A DNA stretch of 64,000 nucleotides from CAZVVT01 sp964630595 (GTDB lineage: Bacteria > Chlamydiota > Chlamydiia > Chlamydiales > VFKH01): assembly GCA_964630595.1 (NCBI GenBank), contig CAZVVT010000001.1, forward strand, positions 248,001-312,000, in the 5' to 3' direction. This document shows, in pieces, positions 31,724-40,238 of the stretch. Made by a program: the position numbers and the translations under genes. The notes under the pieces were generated by a model. It was not told where the DNA came from. It ran no database searches and saw nothing but the letters and a program-made list of their open reading frames with translations. The stretch's first letter is position 1. Each line of letters starts with the position of its first letter.

Positions 31724-33059
31724 CCTCGATGAGCGTATCGATGTATTTCAGATCGTAGGTGTTCTTGAGATACTTCTCATCTTCCAACATGTAGAGGTGG
31801 AAGGCAATGGTTGTTTTGACGCCGCCAATGTGAAACTCGCGCAGCGCACGTTTGGCGCGCGCAATAGCCTCCTCGCGAGTCCTTCCCTTCACAATCACCT
31901 TCGCTACCATGGAGTCGTAGTTGGGAGGAATCACATAGGCGGAGAAACAGGCGCTATCAACGCGCACATGAGGACCACCGGGAGGGAGGTAATATTCCAA
32001 CTTGCCAGGACTGGGAGCAAAGTTATTGGCAGGATCTTCCGCGTTGATGCGGAACTGCATGATATGACCTGAATAGGTCACATCTTTTTGTTTGATGCTG
32101 AGTTTGTGACCCTGTGCAATGCGAATCTGTTCAACAACGAGGTCAACGCCCGTTAGCTCTTCCGTAATCGTGTGCTCTACTTGAATGCGCGTGTTGACTT
32201 CCATGAAGTAGAAGTTCATGTCCTTATCGAGCAAGAACTCCACGGTTCCCGCAGAGTAGTACTTCGCCGCTTTCACAACAGCGATGGCCGCTTCCCCGAT
32301 TTTCTCACGCAATTTTTGCGTGAGGATCGCACTGGGCGCCTCTTCAATCAGCTTCTGCCTACGCCGCTGAATCGAACAGTCGCGCTCACCGAGATAAACG
32401 TAGTTACCATGCTTGTCTCCCAGCACCTGCACTTCAACGTGGCGCGGGCTTTGGATCATCTTCTCTAAATAGACATCGGGGTTACCAAAAGCGGCCTCCC
32501 CTTCGGCGCGCGCCTGCGCAAAGAACTTAGCGAGCTGATCTTTGTTTTCCGCGATGCGAATCCCCTTTCCACCGCCGCCTGCAACCGCTTTGATGAAGAT
32601 GGGGAATCCCAGCTTCTTCGCCTCTTTCTCCGCCTCTTCAATCGTGTTGACCACACCGTCAGAACCGGGAATGACGGGACACTTGGCCGCCTTCGCCGTC
32701 GCTTTCGCTTGCGCCTTATCGCCCAAAAGAGAGATCGCTTTGGGTGATGGTCCAATGAAAGTCAAACCGCAGCTTTCGCAAATGGAGGCAAAATTGGCGT
32801 TCTCACTCAAAAAGCCATAACCGGGGTGAATCGCATCAGCGCCGGTGATCTCCGCAGCAGAGAGAATGCTGGGCACTTTAAGATAGGATTTCGCAGAGGG
32901 AGCCTCTCCAATGCAAACGGCTTCGTCGGCATGGAGAACGTGCAGTGCTTGTGCATCTGCTTGACTGTACACGGCCACTGTCTGCAGCCCAAGATCGTGG
33001 CAAGCGCGAATGATGCGTACTGCGATCTCCCCTCGATTGGCGATCAAGACCTTTTTCAT
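31692..33059 (-). CDS. accC: acetyl-CoA carboxylase, biotin carboxylase subunit
   Basis: 455 residues, normal length. K-K-V-L-I-A-N-R-G-E-I-A-V-R start, ATP-grasp glycine loop A-V-A-G-G-G-G-K-G-I-R, M-E-V-N-T-R-I-Q-V-E-H-T biotin carboxylase signature. ATP-dependent carboxylation of biotin on AccB, the first step of fatty acid synthesis. Overlaps accB by 4 nt, as in the efp-accB-accC cluster of Chlamydia. Confidence 0.97.
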   Translation of the reverse strand: MKKVLIANRGEIAVRIIRACHDLGLQTVAVYSQADAQALHVLHADEAVCIGEAPSAKSYLKVPSILSAAEITGADAIHPGYGFLSENANFASICESCGLTFIGPSPKAISLLGDKAQAKATAKAAKCPVIPGSDGVVNTIEEAEKEAKKLGFPIFIKAVAGGGGKGIRIAENKDQLAKFFAQARAEGEAAFGNPDVYLEKMIQSPRHVEVQVLGDKHGNYVYLGERDCSIQRRRQKLIEEAPSAILTQKLREKIGEAAIAVVKAAKYYSAGTVEFLLDKDMNFYFMEVNTRIQVEHTITEELTGVDLVVEQIRIAQGHKLSIKQKDVTYSGHIMQFRINAEDPANNFAPSPGKLEYYLPPGGPHVRVDSACFSAYVIPPNYDSMVAKVIVKGRTREEAIARAKRALREFHIGGVKTTIAFHLYMLEDEKYLKNTYDLKYIDTLIEDGCDFKIKTS

Positions 33060-33529
33060 GAGACCTGAAAGAGCTTTGTTCCAAATTCAACGGGAGAGGA
33101 GCTGCTGACCAAGCTTTCTGTCACTACTCCAGAAACCCCCGCCTTCACTTCGTTCATCACCTTCATCGCCTCAATGATACAGACAACCGTACCCGGCTCT
33201 ACACGATCTCCTACTTTAACAAAGGGAGGATCATCGGGTGAGGGTGAGGCATAGAATGTTCCTACCATCGGCGAAGTGATGTACTTCGCGTCGACAGAGG
33301 GTTCTGCATTGCCCGTAGATTCCACACCACGTGCAGAAGGAAGGGGCCTTTGTGCGTCTTGCTCAAAGGGAGCGGGAGAATAGTAGGGCTGGGCGTGGTG
33401 AATCACAGGATGAGCTTCTGGATGACGCTCGAGAAGAATTTCAAAATCCCCCTCCTGTTTCCATACGAGCTTATCGACACCCGCACGAATCATTGCGGCC
33501 ATCAGCTCTTTGATCTGCCTATTATCCAT
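33056..33529 (-). CDS. accB: biotin carboxyl carrier protein of acetyl-CoA carboxylase
   Basis: 157 residues. N-terminal helix (I-K-E-L-M-A-A-M-I-R-A-G-V), a Pro/Ala linker, and a biotinyl domain beginning I-T-S-P-M-V-G-T-F-Y with the biotinylation site E-A-M-K-V-M-N-E. Carries biotin between AccC and AccAD. Between efp (11 nt away) and accC (4-nt overlap). Confidence 0.96.
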   Translation of the reverse strand: MDNRQIKELMAAMIRAGVDKLVWKQEGDFEILLERHPEAHPVIHHAQPYYSPAPFEQDAQRPLPSARGVESTGNAEPSVDAKYITSPMVGTFYASPSPDDPPFVKVGDRVEPGTVVCIIEAMKVMNEVKAGVSGVVTESLVSSSSPVEFGTKLFQVS

Positions 33530-33540
33530 GGCTTTACTCC

Positions 33541-34092
33541 CTACACCCTCTGGATGTATTCACGCGTTTTTGTGTCGACCTTGATGATGTCGCCCGCTTC
33601 AATAAAGGGGGGCACTTCCACGTTTGCACCCGTCTCTAAGGTCGCAACCTTGCTGCTTTGCCCCTTGGCCCGCTCTTTCATAGCTGTCTTCGCCACCATC
33701 AATTCCAAAAATTGCGGGAGCTCCACGGCATAGGTCTTTTCACCCCAAAAAGCGGCCTTAATCTCCACACCCTCTTTGAGGTACTGATGGCTCTCGCCAA
33801 TCACCTCTTTGGCAACTAAAACATGCTCTAAACTATCGATATCAAGAAAGAGGTAGGCACCATTTTCCGGGTAGAGAAATTCAAGTCGCTTTTCTGTCAG
33901 CGAAACGTCCTTCACCGACTGGTCGACTTTAAAATTGCGTTCCACCAGCTGACCGGAACTTAAGTCCTTGAGTTTAACTCGGATAAATGGGTTTCCCTTG
34001 GCTACCGTAACCTTCATCGTCGACTCGACGCGGTAGACGCGGTTTCCCAGCGAAATGGTCATTCCCTGAGTAACAGGATTAGAAACAGGCAT
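33541..34092 (-). CDS. efp: elongation factor P
   Basis: 183 residues, three-domain EF-P length. The N-terminal KOW-like domain has its loop as T-V-A-K32-G-N-P-F; the usual P-G-K-G tip is changed to V-A-K-G-N, but the lysine that is modified in many bacteria is kept. The C-terminal OB domains end V-D-T-K-T-R-E-Y-I-Q-R-V, typical of EF-P. It relieves stalling at polyproline. AGAGG precedes the ATG. Confidence 0.95.
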   Translation of the reverse strand: MPVSNPVTQGMTISLGNRVYRVESTMKVTVAKGNPFIRVKLKDLSSGQLVERNFKVDQSVKDVSLTEKRLEFLYPENGAYLFLDIDSLEHVLVAKEVIGESHQYLKEGVEIKAAFWGEKTYAVELPQFLELMVAKTAMKERAKGQSSKVATLETGANVEVPPFIEAGDIIKVDTKTREYIQRV

Positions 34093-34117
34093 GGACCTCT
34101 TACAATAAAGTGGTTAG

Positions 34118-34141
34118 TGGCTAAATGTCTATGATTAGCCA
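34118..34141. terminator. hairpin between rpe and efp
   Basis: TGGCTAA/TTAGCCA with a 10-nt loop in the 54-nt gap. No T-tract follows in the minus direction (that of the genes), so it may be a weak terminator or leader stem of the efp-acc transcript. Confidence 0.3.
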
Positions 34142-34146
34142 GATTT

Positions 34147-34800
34147 TTAAAGATTTCGTAAAGCCTTTATAGCACCCGCCATATCAGCGTGTCCGAACAG
34201 GTAAGTGCCTGATACTAAAAGGTTTGCGCCAGCATCCAAGGCGGCCTTTGCTGTTTTGTCGCTAATGCCCCCATCTACTTGGATGTCGAGATCGAGATTC
34301 AGTTTGGTTGCCGTCTGGCGCACAAAGCGCACCTTCTCCAAGACCTCCGGAATAAAGGTCTGCCCCCCAAAACCTGGATGGACCGTCATCAAGAGGATCA
34401 GGTCGACTTTGTCCAGAAAGCGCAATGTAAGCGACTCAGCCGTTTCCGGGTTAAACGCCAGTCCTGCTCTACAGCCACAGCGGCGGATGAAAGCGATGGT
34501 GTCTTCGATGTCCTCGGTCGCCTCAAAATGGAAAGTGATCGAATTGGCCCCCGCTTCCACAAATTTCTCGACGTAGTCGAAGGGGTTGTACATCATGAGA
34601 TGGACATCCAAAAAAAGATTACAGCTGCGCTTGACAGCGGCAACCGCTTTGGGCCCGAGCAGCAAATTGGGAACAAAGTGGCCATCCATGATGTCAATAT
34701 GCAGCGCATCAGCACCGGCGTCCTCTGCGCGCTTCGCCTCCTCTCCCAGGCGGGCAAAGTCGGCAGCGAAGAGAGAGGGCTCGATCATACGTTTCGTCAT
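34147..34800 (-). CDS. rpe: ribulose-phosphate 3-epimerase
   Basis: 217 residues. TIM-barrel with the full set of markers: P-S-L-F-A-A-D-F, H-I-D-I-M-D-G-H-F-V-P-N, H-L-M, T-V-H-P-G-F-G-G-Q-x-F and I-Q-V-D-G-G-I. Interconverts ribulose-5-P and xylulose-5-P. Next to efp-accB-accC, as in Chlamydia. Confidence 0.96.
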   Translation of the reverse strand: MTKRMIEPSLFAADFARLGEEAKRAEDAGADALHIDIMDGHFVPNLLLGPKAVAAVKRSCNLFLDVHLMMYNPFDYVEKFVEAGANSITFHFEATEDIEDTIAFIRRCGCRAGLAFNPETAESLTLRFLDKVDLILLMTVHPGFGGQTFIPEVLEKVRFVRQTATKLNLDLDIQVDGGISDKTAKAALDAGANLLVSGTYLFGHADMAGAIKALRNL

Positions 34801-34812
34801 AAGACCACTATT

Positions 34813-36741
34813 CTAACAGTTCGTAAGCAGTGTCGCAACACTTCCGCGGAACAATTCTTTCGCCTCTGCATCTCGGCCTCTGAGCATGAGCGCCAAATTA
34901 TGAACGCCCTGCTGCTTTAAGAAGGCACAAGCCCAACTACCGGAGGGGAATTTCACCTCATTCAAATTTGATTTAATATAGCGAATCTTCTCCGCATCTT
35001 TTGATGACAGGATCAGACAGCTGCCCTCCTCATCCTCCATCTCTTTGATCTGCACTGTGCCATCAAAAGTGGCGCTATCCTCCATGGCGTCCAGAAAAAG
35101 ATGGAACCAGCGCTTTAGCTCTTTAGGTTCCAGCAAACTGCGCATCACGTCGGGATAGACAGCGTAGAAAAAGTTCTCCAGCATCATCTCTTTCGAGGTG
35201 GACATCGGACCGAGGAGAACTTTGAGCGCATCATAGGCCTCAATCTGTTTCGAAAGCATGCCTCCGTTATAGTCGCGCACAGGGCCGACCACGCGTCCCA
35301 GTTCTTGCACAATGAATTGACGTGCGCGGTAGAGATCAATGGAGCGATCTTGACGCATGAAGGGCGCTTTCGGTGTCGTCAGATGAAAGACGTTGGCCTC
35401 TTTGCGGTAGCGCTTGCGCAGCATACCGGCCGGTTTTACCCGGTCTGCAACAAAGGTCGCTGCTCCCGGATTGGCAGCAAACATCTCCTCTAAAGACTTC
35501 TCCTCTTTATCACAGAGAAGGCGTAGCAAGATGATGGTAAAAGAGAGGTCATTACTGGTGTGTTCGTCAAAGCTGATGATCACTTGCGGAATATCGCGCA
35601 CAAATTTGAGTTGATTTGACAGCGTCACAATATTGCGGATCAACTCCTCTTCATTACGCGGCATGAAGATGGGGTGAAGCAAGTGCTCTACTTGATCGAC
35701 AACAAGGGGCTGCAGCAATTTACGGATCCTGCGCACATCGGTAACATTCAACGTGCTCTCTTTCTCTTTCACAAACTCGATGTAAAAGAGTTTCACATCG
35801 GATCTGCCCGTAAAAATAGAGATCATCGAACCCTCAATGGGACGCGCCTCGGGCACTACAAGTTGCACGGCGCGAATGAGGTGGGACTGCTCAAAAACTT
35901 CGTGTGGATCAATCAAATTCAAGCCGCACAACACCGCCGTCACTGTCTGCTGCTTATCGCCTCGCTTGAGCTGACTGCGCATGGTTTTGATCACACAATG
36001 GCGCTTTCCCTCTTGCTTGGAGAGCTTTTCGCCGATCCACTTTTTGAAGAGGTAGGCAAGGCAAATGATGCGCGACAAGGTATGAAAAGAGCGACTGGTG
36101 CGGAAGGTATCGCTGGTGGTGATCAGCAGCTGCTGCATTTCGGAGATCAGCTCACCATCAAAGCGTTTGCTTCCGCGGCGCACCAAAGAGGTGATGCTGT
36201 CTTGCAGCATTACTGTCTTGTCATCAATGGCCAGCCCCTTCGTCTCTAATATGCGAATGGCGTGATACGTTGAGGCCAGGCCAATGCGGATTTGGCTACT
36301 CAAGAAGGGTTTGCGCTTCAGAATCGACTGCAGATCGGCAGGGCTATCGACGCGCACGACCAACTCTGCGGCCGTAAGAACCTCGTCGAAAAATCCCGAA
36401 AATTGAAAGTCAGTGGCAAAAAACAGTTCACACAGCAGCTTTTTCCCAGGGACAACAAACCGCGTGACCAGTTCGAAGAAGAATTTAAAGGCATCTTGAC
36501 GCGAGTAGCTGATCAGAAAGAAGGAGAGAGCGTTGGGAATAGCGGCATGCTGGCGACAATCAAAGGCGGGCAGCAACATCTTGAATGCCGCTCCAATGCC
36601 CTCTTTGTCTGTAGACTGCTGGAGTCCTTGAGGGACAGCCGCACGAACAACCTCTTTGATGGCGGCTAAATAATGTCTGGAAGCGGGATTGTGCAATCCC
36701 TGGTCAGCCAATACAGAAATGGATTCAATAAGTGCGCTCAT
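34813..36741 (-). CDS. large protein of unknown function
   Basis: 642 residues, soluble, mostly alpha-helical by composition, no signal peptide, membrane span or recognised catalytic motif. Blocks of interest: an acidic I-K-E-M-E-D-E-E-G-S segment near 570 and a strand-rich centre (G-S-M-I-S-I-F-T-G-R-S-D-V-K-L-F-Y). It may be a conserved chlamydial protein, but I do not recognise it. The start overlaps the aspartokinase stop by 4 nt (ATGA), so translation is coupled; rpe follows after 12 nt. Confidence 0.7.
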   Translation of the reverse strand: MSALIESISVLADQGLHNPASRHYLAAIKEVVRAAVPQGLQQSTDKEGIGAAFKMLLPAFDCRQHAAIPNALSFFLISYSRQDAFKFFFELVTRFVVPGKKLLCELFFATDFQFSGFFDEVLTAAELVVRVDSPADLQSILKRKPFLSSQIRIGLASTYHAIRILETKGLAIDDKTVMLQDSITSLVRRGSKRFDGELISEMQQLLITTSDTFRTSRSFHTLSRIICLAYLFKKWIGEKLSKQEGKRHCVIKTMRSQLKRGDKQQTVTAVLCGLNLIDPHEVFEQSHLIRAVQLVVPEARPIEGSMISIFTGRSDVKLFYIEFVKEKESTLNVTDVRRIRKLLQPLVVDQVEHLLHPIFMPRNEEELIRNIVTLSNQLKFVRDIPQVIISFDEHTSNDLSFTIILLRLLCDKEEKSLEEMFAANPGAATFVADRVKPAGMLRKRYRKEANVFHLTTPKAPFMRQDRSIDLYRARQFIVQELGRVVGPVRDYNGGMLSKQIEAYDALKVLLGPMSTSKEMMLENFFYAVYPDVMRSLLEPKELKRWFHLFLDAMEDSATFDGTVQIKEMEDEEGSCLILSSKDAEKIRYIKSNLNEVKFPSGSWACAFLKQQGVHNLALMLRGRDAEAKELFRGSVATLLTNC

Positions 36742-37526
36742 AGTTCTTCAAACAAGGGTTGTGGACAGCGATTGCTTCCCTGACCAATCACCGTACCCGC
36801 TGTGGGCGGGTCTGCCAAAGCATGGTGAAAACAGAGAACATGTAGAGGCAAGCCATTGCGCCCAGCAAGATGAAGGCAGCGCGGGTGAAGAACGTGGTGT
36901 TTGCTGCGCTCCATGACAGCAACTGCCTCTTCAAAGCTCATATGAGGGATGAGCTGCGCCTCTGGATTGGTTTTGGGATCTGTGTTGTAGATTCCCGGTA
37001 CATCTTTAAAAAATTCGACCCTTTCAGCACCCAGCGCAATCGCTAAAGCGACAGCCGTGGTATCAGAGCCTCCGCGACCCAGCGTAGTGATCTCTCTACA
37101 CTGGCGGCTCATTCCTTGAAACCCGGCGACCACCACAACGGCTCCACGGGCTAAATGGGTGAGAATACGTTCGGGGCGCACCTCTAAAACGCGCGCTTCT
37201 CCGGGGCGCTCGCAGGTGATGATCCCCGACTGGCTTCCGGTAAATGAAATCGCGGCCAAACCGATCTTGTCGAGTGCCATGGCAAGCAGAGCGCAGCTCA
37301 TGCGCTCTCCTGCCGAAATTAGCATATCGAGCTCTCTCTTCGGAGGAGTCTGGTTCACTTGATGAGCTAACGCAACCAACTCATCAGTGGTGTCTCCCAT
37401 CGCGCTCACCACGGCGACGACTCGATCGTATTGAATCCTTCGGCGAGCAATGATTTGTGCAATGAGCCCAAAGTGCTGTGCAGTGGCTACTGCAGCCCCA
37501 CCAAACTTTACGACGAGGGTCTTCAT
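36738..37526 (-). CDS. aspartate kinase, catalytic domain only
   Basis: 262 residues. Begins V-K-F-G-G-A-A-V-A, then A-V-V-S-A-M-G-D-T-T-D, G-E-R-M-S, T-T-L-G-R-G-G-S-D-T-T-A and K-D-V-P-G-I-Y-N-T-D-P, the whole aspartokinase fold. The usual C-terminal pair of ACT domains (about 160 residues) is absent, so feedback inhibition by Lys or Thr is unlikely. Feeds diaminopimelate/lysine synthesis. Divergent from queD; coupled to the 642-residue gene. Confidence 0.9.
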   Translation of the reverse strand: MKTLVVKFGGAAVATAQHFGLIAQIIARRRIQYDRVVAVVSAMGDTTDELVALAHQVNQTPPKRELDMLISAGERMSCALLAMALDKIGLAAISFTGSQSGIITCERPGEARVLEVRPERILTHLARGAVVVVAGFQGMSRQCREITTLGRGGSDTTAVALAIALGAERVEFFKDVPGIYNTDPKTNPEAQLIPHMSFEEAVAVMERSKHHVLHPRCLHLAGRNGLPLHVLCFHHALADPPTAGTVIGQGSNRCPQPLFEEL

Positions 37527-37566
37527 ATGGTAAACTTTTCGTTAAAGACGACCACCATACATCAAG

Positions 37567-37947
37567 ATGCACCTAATCGAAAAGCACTTTACCTTTGACG
37601 CTGGTCACCAGCTCATGCACCACGATGGAGTTTGTGCCCGTCCGCATGGTCATACGTACCATTTGGTTGTCAAAATTCGTTTTGAACATTTGCAGACCAG
37701 CGGTCCGAAAAAAAATATGGGCATCGACTTTAAGGACATCAGCAGCGTGATGAAGCCGCTACTGACAGACTATCTCGACCACCACTGGCTCAATGACACT
37801 CTGCAAACCGACTCCCCCACAGCAGAGTGGATTGCTCAATGGATATATGAAAAGATTCAGCCGCAGCTGCCGGGGCTGGAGTCGGTGACCCTGTTTGAGA
37901 CCCCTACTTCCGGGGTAACATATTATGTTGCTCCGCGCGCAGGATGA
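37567..37947 (+). CDS. 6-pyruvoyl-tetrahydropterin synthase/QueD family protein
   Basis: 126 residues. F-T-F-D-A-G-H-Q-L with a following C-A-R-P-H-G-H-T-Y-H motif supplies the three zinc histidines and the catalytic cysteine; D-H-H-W-L-N and a late E-T-P-T-S-G-V match the family. QueD makes 6-carboxytetrahydropterin for queuosine tRNA modification, the likely role here. Converges with the exported Nudix-like gene, overlapping 44 nt. Confidence 0.92.
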   Translation: MHLIEKHFTFDAGHQLMHHDGVCARPHGHTYHLVVKIRFEHLQTSGPKKNMGIDFKDISSVMKPLLTDYLDHHWLNDTLQTDSPTAEWIAQWIYEKIQPQLPGLESVTLFETPTSGVTYYVAPRAG

Positions 37948-38446
37948 TGGACGACTCGTCCAGATCGACGCGCTGAAATAAGGCCCCCTGCTGCTTCATT
38001 TTGGTCACCAACCAGTCAGGGTCATGCCATTCAATGAGACTGCCGGCTTCCGGATCATTGGGGTCGCGGGCCGCAGGGTTTATGCTCTTGACGCGGCAGG
38101 CGTAGTAAAGAGTGGTTTTTTCAAAGGTCAGGTCCATGTCCCACACCTTTCCTTTGAGCGAGCCGAGAAAAGCCAGCGGTTCGGCCGTGGCCCCAAACTC
38201 CTCTTTGAGCCCCCTCCTAAGGGTATCCAAAGGGGTCTCCCCCGCCTCCATCGTCTCCCTCATCAGGATATAGATATCCCTGAAGGGGCCTATGGTGGGG
38301 AAGTGGTGGCAGGCTATTTGCCCCTTTTCGTTGATCAGGACAGCTCCCACAGAAAGATGGTAGGGCTGCTCCTTACTGGCCCGAAAGAAATGGGGCTCGG
38401 CACATAACCCAGAGGCAAAAATAAGGAATAGGAGAACCTTCAGCAC
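37904..38446 (-). CDS. exported Nudix-like protein with degenerate Nudix box
   Basis: 180 residues. A signal peptide (M-L-K-V-L-L-F-L-I-F-A-S-G-L-C-A, possible lipobox-like L-C-A) precedes a Nudix fold: A-V-L-I-N-E-K-G-Q-I and then E-A-G-E-T-P-L-D-T-L-R-R-G-L-K-E-E-F-G. The box keeps E-x7-R and E-E but has R-G for R-E and lacks the leading G-G, so catalysis may be altered. A periplasmic Nudix protein is unusual. Confidence 0.7.
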   Translation of the reverse strand: MLKVLLFLIFASGLCAEPHFFRASKEQPYHLSVGAVLINEKGQIACHHFPTIGPFRDIYILMRETMEAGETPLDTLRRGLKEEFGATAEPLAFLGSLKGKVWDMDLTFEKTTLYYACRVKSINPAARDPNDPEAGSLIEWHDPDWLVTKMKQQGALFQRVDLDESSIILRAEQHNMLPRK

Positions 38447-38534
38447 AAGGGGTCATTTTGTCAGAGATTGCCTTTTAACGGTCATCTTTGCTACTCTCTT
38501 GCATTGCCTTTAGGCATAAGGAGAAACCATTTAC

Positions 38535-40226
38535 ATGTCAAAAACCGCTGGGCGCGCTTGGGATACCGAAAACCTACTCGACGATATCCCCTTCGATCAG
38601 AACGATAGAAGCGTCTTTCAATCTTTACTGAGCAGCAACGATACGGCCGCGAAAAAGTCTTCGCCCGCCGGTCAGATGCTGCGTGGCCGCATCGTAGAAC
38701 TGACGAAAGATTTCGCCGTCGTAGATGTGGGTCTCAAATCCGAAGGCCTAGTGCCCATTTCTGAATTTTCTGACAACAGCGACCTCTTCTTGGGCAACGA
38801 AATCGAGGTCTATCTCGAGCAGCATGAAGACCACGCCGGCCAAATCGTCCTCTCTCGCGAGAAGGCGGAGCGCCAGCGCCAGTGGGAAAACATCATCGAG
38901 AACTGCGAAGAGGGCTCGATTGTTACAGGAAAGATCATCCGCAAAGTCAAGGGTGGTTTGATGGTTGATATCGGCATGGAAGCCTTCCTGCCCGGTTCCC
39001 AAATTGACAACAAGCGCATCAAGAATTTGGATGAGTTTATTGGCAAAACCTACGATTTCAAAATTCTCAAAATCAACATCGATCGCAAAAACGTTGTGGT
39101 CTCCCGCCGTGAACTTCTCGAAGCCGAGCGCATCTCGAAGAAGACGGAACTGCTCGAGATGATCCGTGAAGGCGACATCCGCATCGGTACGGTGAAAAAC
39201 ATCACCGACTTCGGCGTCTTCCTCGACTTGGACGGCATCGATGGCCTGCTCCATATCACCGATATGACATGGAAGCGTATCAAACACCCCTCTGAGATGA
39301 TCTCTTTGGGCCAAGAATTGGAAGTGATGATCCTCAGCATCGACCGCGAAAAAGGCCGTGTTGCCTTGGGTCTCAAGCAGAAAGAGGGCAATCCTTGGGA
39401 AGATGTGGAGCGTAGATTCCCCATCGGCACCCGCGTGCGCGGTAAAGTCGTGAGTTTGGTGCCCTATGGCGCCTTCATGGAGATCGAACCGGGCATCGAG
39501 GGATTGATTCACGTCTCCGAAATGTCCTGGGTAAAACCTGTGACCGATCCTGCAGAAGTGCTCTCCAAAGGCCAAGAAGTAGAGGCTATTGTTCTCTCCA
39601 TTCAGAAAGATGAGGGCAAAATCTCTCTCGGTCTGAAGCAGGCAGAAAGCAATCCATGGGATGATGTAGAAGCCAAATATCCTCTCGGCACGACAGTCAT
39701 GGTAGAGATCCGCAATCTCACCAACTACGGCGCCTTCGTTGAGCTGGAGCCAGGCGTTGATGGCCTGATCCATATCTCTGACTTGAGCTGGATCAAAAAG
39801 GTTTCTCACCCTTCCGAGATTTTCAAGAAGGGCGACAAGGTAGAAGCGGAAGTTCTTTCCCTCGATAAAGAGTCAAAGAAGATCACGCTCGGTGTAAAAC
39901 AGCTTTCTCCCAACCCTTGGAAGTCTCTTGAAAAAGGGATGCCCCTTGGTTCGATCGTAGAAGGCGTTGTCTCCAAGACAGCCGCTTACGGTGCCTTTGT
40001 TGAGCTCGACAACGGAATTGAGGGCTTGGTCCACGTTTCCGAAATTTCTGACAAACCCTTTGGTCGCATCGAAGATGTGATTCAAAAAGGACAGAAAGTG
40101 CGCGCAAAAGTGGTCAAGATTGATCCTGAAAACAAGAAAGTATCGCTCTCGATCCGCGAAATGGATCAAGAAAGCGGCTCAACCAACAACGACGACATTG
40201 TCGTATCAGCTAAAGCAAAAAAGTAA
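38535..40226 (+). CDS. rpsA: 30S ribosomal protein S1
   Basis: 563 residues with six consecutive S1 (OB) repeats, each with the G-x-V...F-G-V/A-F-(V/M)-x-L/I-x-G-x-x-G-L-(I/L/V)-H-(V/I)-S pattern and spaced about 85 residues. S1 unwinds and positions mRNA on the 30S subunit. AAGGAG lies 12 nt before the ATG. First gene of an rpsA-nusA-infB-rbfA-truB series, the order known from Chlamydia. Confidence 0.97.
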   Translation: MSKTAGRAWDTENLLDDIPFDQNDRSVFQSLLSSNDTAAKKSSPAGQMLRGRIVELTKDFAVVDVGLKSEGLVPISEFSDNSDLFLGNEIEVYLEQHEDHAGQIVLSREKAERQRQWENIIENCEEGSIVTGKIIRKVKGGLMVDIGMEAFLPGSQIDNKRIKNLDEFIGKTYDFKILKINIDRKNVVVSRRELLEAERISKKTELLEMIREGDIRIGTVKNITDFGVFLDLDGIDGLLHITDMTWKRIKHPSEMISLGQELEVMILSIDREKGRVALGLKQKEGNPWEDVERRFPIGTRVRGKVVSLVPYGAFMEIEPGIEGLIHVSEMSWVKPVTDPAEVLSKGQEVEAIVLSIQKDEGKISLGLKQAESNPWDDVEAKYPLGTTVMVEIRNLTNYGAFVELEPGVDGLIHISDLSWIKKVSHPSEIFKKGDKVEAEVLSLDKESKKITLGVKQLSPNPWKSLEKGMPLGSIVEGVVSKTAAYGAFVELDNGIEGLVHVSEISDKPFGRIEDVIQKGQKVRAKVVKIDPENKKVSLSIREMDQESGSTNNDDIVVSAKAKK

Positions 40227-40238
40227 CGCCAGACGGGC

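Noticed and set aside
38748..39809. 353-residue reverse frame
   Set aside because: Antisense of rpsA with repetitive content copied from the S1 repeats; no start signal or homology.
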